From Clostridia bacterium (GTDB lineage: Bacteria > Bacillota_A > Clostridia > Christensenellales > Aristaeellaceae): a DNA stretch of 6,822 nt. This document shows positions 5,949 through 6,822 of the stretch, piece by piece; position 1 is the stretch's first letter; the number at the start of each line of letters is the position of its first letter. The notes beneath the pieces are model-generated. The model saw only the letters and a program-made list of their open reading frames with translations. It was not told the DNA's origin and made no database searches. The DNA is taken from positions 1 through 6,822 of the forward strand of contig JAFQGN010000086.1 of the NCBI GenBank assembly GCA_017398245.1. The letters are read 5' to 3'. A program made the position numbers and the translations under genes.

Positions 5949-5954
5949 ATTATA
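5949..5954 (-). promoter_or_regulatory. -10 box for the MBL-dehydratase operon
   Basis: ATTATA on + is a perfect TATAAT on the minus strand, about 35 bp before the ATG, giving a leader of roughly 28 nt. No strong -35 is visible at 16-18 bp; TGTTTT-like sequence from the T7 run is the best available. This suggests activator dependence or a weak promoter. Confidence -1.
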
Positions 5955-5999
5955 CACCTGCCGCGTGCAAAAAAACAGAGCAAATGCGCGCTGCGGGTG
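5955..5999. promoter_or_regulatory. Possible operator: imperfect inverted repeat between divergent -10 boxes
   Basis: CACCTGCCGCG (5955-5965) and CGCGCTGCGGGTG (5987-5999) form an imperfect inverted repeat. It spans the space between the two -10 boxes. A regulator bound here could control both directions. No regulator gene is in the window; low confidence. Confidence -1.
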
Positions 6000-6010
6000 A
6001 AATTCTGTTG

Positions 6011-6016
6011 TATAAT
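6011..6016 (+). promoter_or_regulatory. -10 box for the DUF3795-YhcH gene
   Basis: Perfect TATAAT (6011-6016), preceded by TTG but with a poor -35. It predicts a start of transcription near 6023. That places the upstream in-frame ATG at 6019 before the transcript and supports the ATG at 6049 as the true start. Confidence -1.
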
Positions 6017-6048
6017 AGATGCGAAGAAAAGCGAAAGAGGCGAGGCGA

Positions 6049-6783
6049 ATGAACATTGAGACCCGCTGCGGGCTGATCTGCGAAACCTGCACGTACAGGG
6101 AACCAAACCACTGCAAGGGCTGTATTGCGACGATGGGAAACCCCTTCCACGGGCAGTGTCCTGTGGCCGTTTGCGCGCAGGAAAAGGGCCTCGCGCACTG
6201 CGGTCAGTGCCCGGAAATGCCCTGCGAGCTGCTCTCGCAGTATTCGTGCGATCCTGTGCACGGCGATACCCCGCCCGGCGCGCGCATCGCCGTGTGCCGC
6301 ATGTGGCGCGCAGCAGAGCTGGAAAAAGGAGGAAAAACCATGGGAAAGTTTGAAGATATCAAGACCCTCAGCGAGGAAGCCTACGCCTTTATGAACTCTT
6401 TTGAGCCGGATAAAGTGGCCGACGGCCGGTACGAGCTGGGCAATGGCGTGTACGCCAATATTTCCACCTATACCACCCGCACCCGCGCGCAGTCCTGCTA
6501 CGAGGCGCACCGCAAGTATACCGACATCCAGTGGATCATCGAGGGCGAGGAGATCATCTCCACGGAGCCGCTGCAGGTGATGCACGAGCACGATTGTCTG
6601 GAGCCCTACAGCGAAGAAAAAGACTGCGAACTCTACGCCAACAATTTTGACGGCATCGACCATTACATGAGCGCGGGCTGCTATGCGGTGTACAGTCCGC
6701 AGGTGGCGCACATGCCCAATATTTGCGCCGGCGGCCCCTCCATCGTGCGCAAAGTGGTTCTTAAAGTGCCCGTAAAGGCATGA
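6049..6783 (+). CDS. DUF3795-type Cys-rich domain fused to YhcH/NanQ-type sugar anomerase domain
   Basis: A 244-residue protein. Residues 1-97 form a DUF3795-like domain with 12 Cys (7, 11, 14, 22, 25, 37, 42, 51, 54, 59, 67, 83), including CGLICETC, CKGC and CGQCPEMPCELL; a metal or Fe-S site is likely but its role is unknown. Residues 98-244 form a complete YhcH/YjgK/YiaL (DUF386) domain: GRYEL, EAHRKYTDIQ with Glu, His and Asp ligands, GEE, and a C-terminal H-MPN plus KVVLKV. NanQ of this family is an N-acetylneuraminate anomerase, and related members act on other sugars. The two parts are joined in frame with no stop, and a strong internal ribosome site precedes Met98, so a separate 147-residue YhcH may also be made. 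Start ATG 6049 fits MNIETRCGL, has AGAGG at 6036-6040 (8-nt spacing) and lies after the predicted transcription start. It diverges from the sugar-acid operon. Confidence -1.
   Translation: MNIETRCGLICETCTYREPNHCKGCIATMGNPFHGQCPVAVCAQEKGLAHCGQCPEMPCELLSQYSCDPVHGDTPPGARIAVCRMWRAAELEKGGKTMGKFEDIKTLSEEAYAFMNSFEPDKVADGRYELGNGVYANISTYTTRTRAQSCYEAHRKYTDIQWIIEGEEIISTEPLQVMHEHDCLEPYSEEKDCELYANNFDGIDHYMSAGCYAVYSPQVAHMPNICAGGPSIVRKVVLKVPVKA
6326..6332 (+). promoter_or_regulatory. Internal ribosome binding site at the DUF3795/YhcH junction
   Basis: A perfect AAGGAGG lies 7 nt before the in-frame ATG at 6340-6342. It is stronger than the site for the upstream start at 6049. In frame it is read as the linker Lys-Gly-Gly. 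It suggests the ORF was, or still is, also translated from Met98 as a stand-alone YhcH protein (6340-6783). Confidence -1.
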
Positions 6784-6822
6784 TTTTGCACGAAAATGCA
6801 CACATAAAAAGTCCCGTTTCCG
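6784..6822 (+). other. Downstream edge, probably the start of a terminator
   Basis: Only 39 bases follow the TGA at 6781-6783. They end in AAAAAGTCCCGTTTCCG, which looks like the left arm of a GC-rich stem cut by the window edge. The right arm is not visible, so this is a guess. Confidence -1.

Noticed and set aside
6019..6048. Upstream in-frame ATG adding MRRKAKEARR to the DUF3795-YhcH protein
   Set aside because: It lies 3 bases after the -10 box, before the expected transcription start, and has no ribosome site; MNIETRCGL matches the usual start of the domain.

Overview
The window looks like chromosome from a moderately GC-rich gut-type Clostridia/Firmicutes genome, possibly a metagenome-assembled one. 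This rests on strong AAGGAGG-type ribosome binding sites, GC-rich coding DNA, a huge Cys/His-repeat surface-type protein with a PT-rich linker, and double-hairpin intergenic repeats. Species cannot be set from the sequence alone.

Layout. (1) Bases 2-2680, + strand: the 3' part of a large modular, presumably exported protein whose N-terminus lies left of the window. In order it shows two ubiquitin-like (beta-grasp-like) modules, an array of CGHY-type Cys/His repeats, one InlB-B-repeat-like module, eleven repeats of a second C-x-D...H-x-C-x-x-C type, a 21-unit PTxx linker and a roughly 104-residue C-terminal domain that I do not recognise. (2) Bases 2681-2851: a convergent gap with two strong intrinsic terminators, one for each flanking gene. 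(3) Bases 2852-3661, - strand: an SDR-family oxidoreductase. (4) Bases 3662-4063: a 402-bp non-coding stretch with three copies of a double-hairpin repeat (two on +, one inverted) and another GC-rich inverted repeat. (5) Bases 4064-5914, - strand: a tight two-gene operon of a UlaG-like metallo-beta-lactamase-fold hydrolase followed, 15 bp later, by a galactonate-dehydratase-like enolase-superfamily enzyme. (6) Bases 5915-6048: a compact divergent promoter region with two perfect TATAAT boxes. (7) Bases 6049-6783, + strand: a DUF3795-type Cys-rich domain fused in frame to a YhcH/NanQ-type sugar anomerase domain, with a perfect Shine-Dalgarno and ATG at the domain junction.

How the genes may work together. 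An SDR dehydrogenase, an MBL-fold (lactonase-like) hydrolase, a sugar-acid dehydratase and a YhcH anomerase make a plausible set for oxidative catabolism of a sugar or sugar acid (anomer -> lactone -> acid -> 2-keto-3-deoxy acid). The substrate is not identifiable here. The surface protein ends at its own terminator and looks functionally separate.

The best candidates for new biology are the fused DUF3795-YhcH gene with its internal ribosome binding site, the two-class Cys/His repeat protein with ubiquitin-like modules, and the double-hairpin repeat family.
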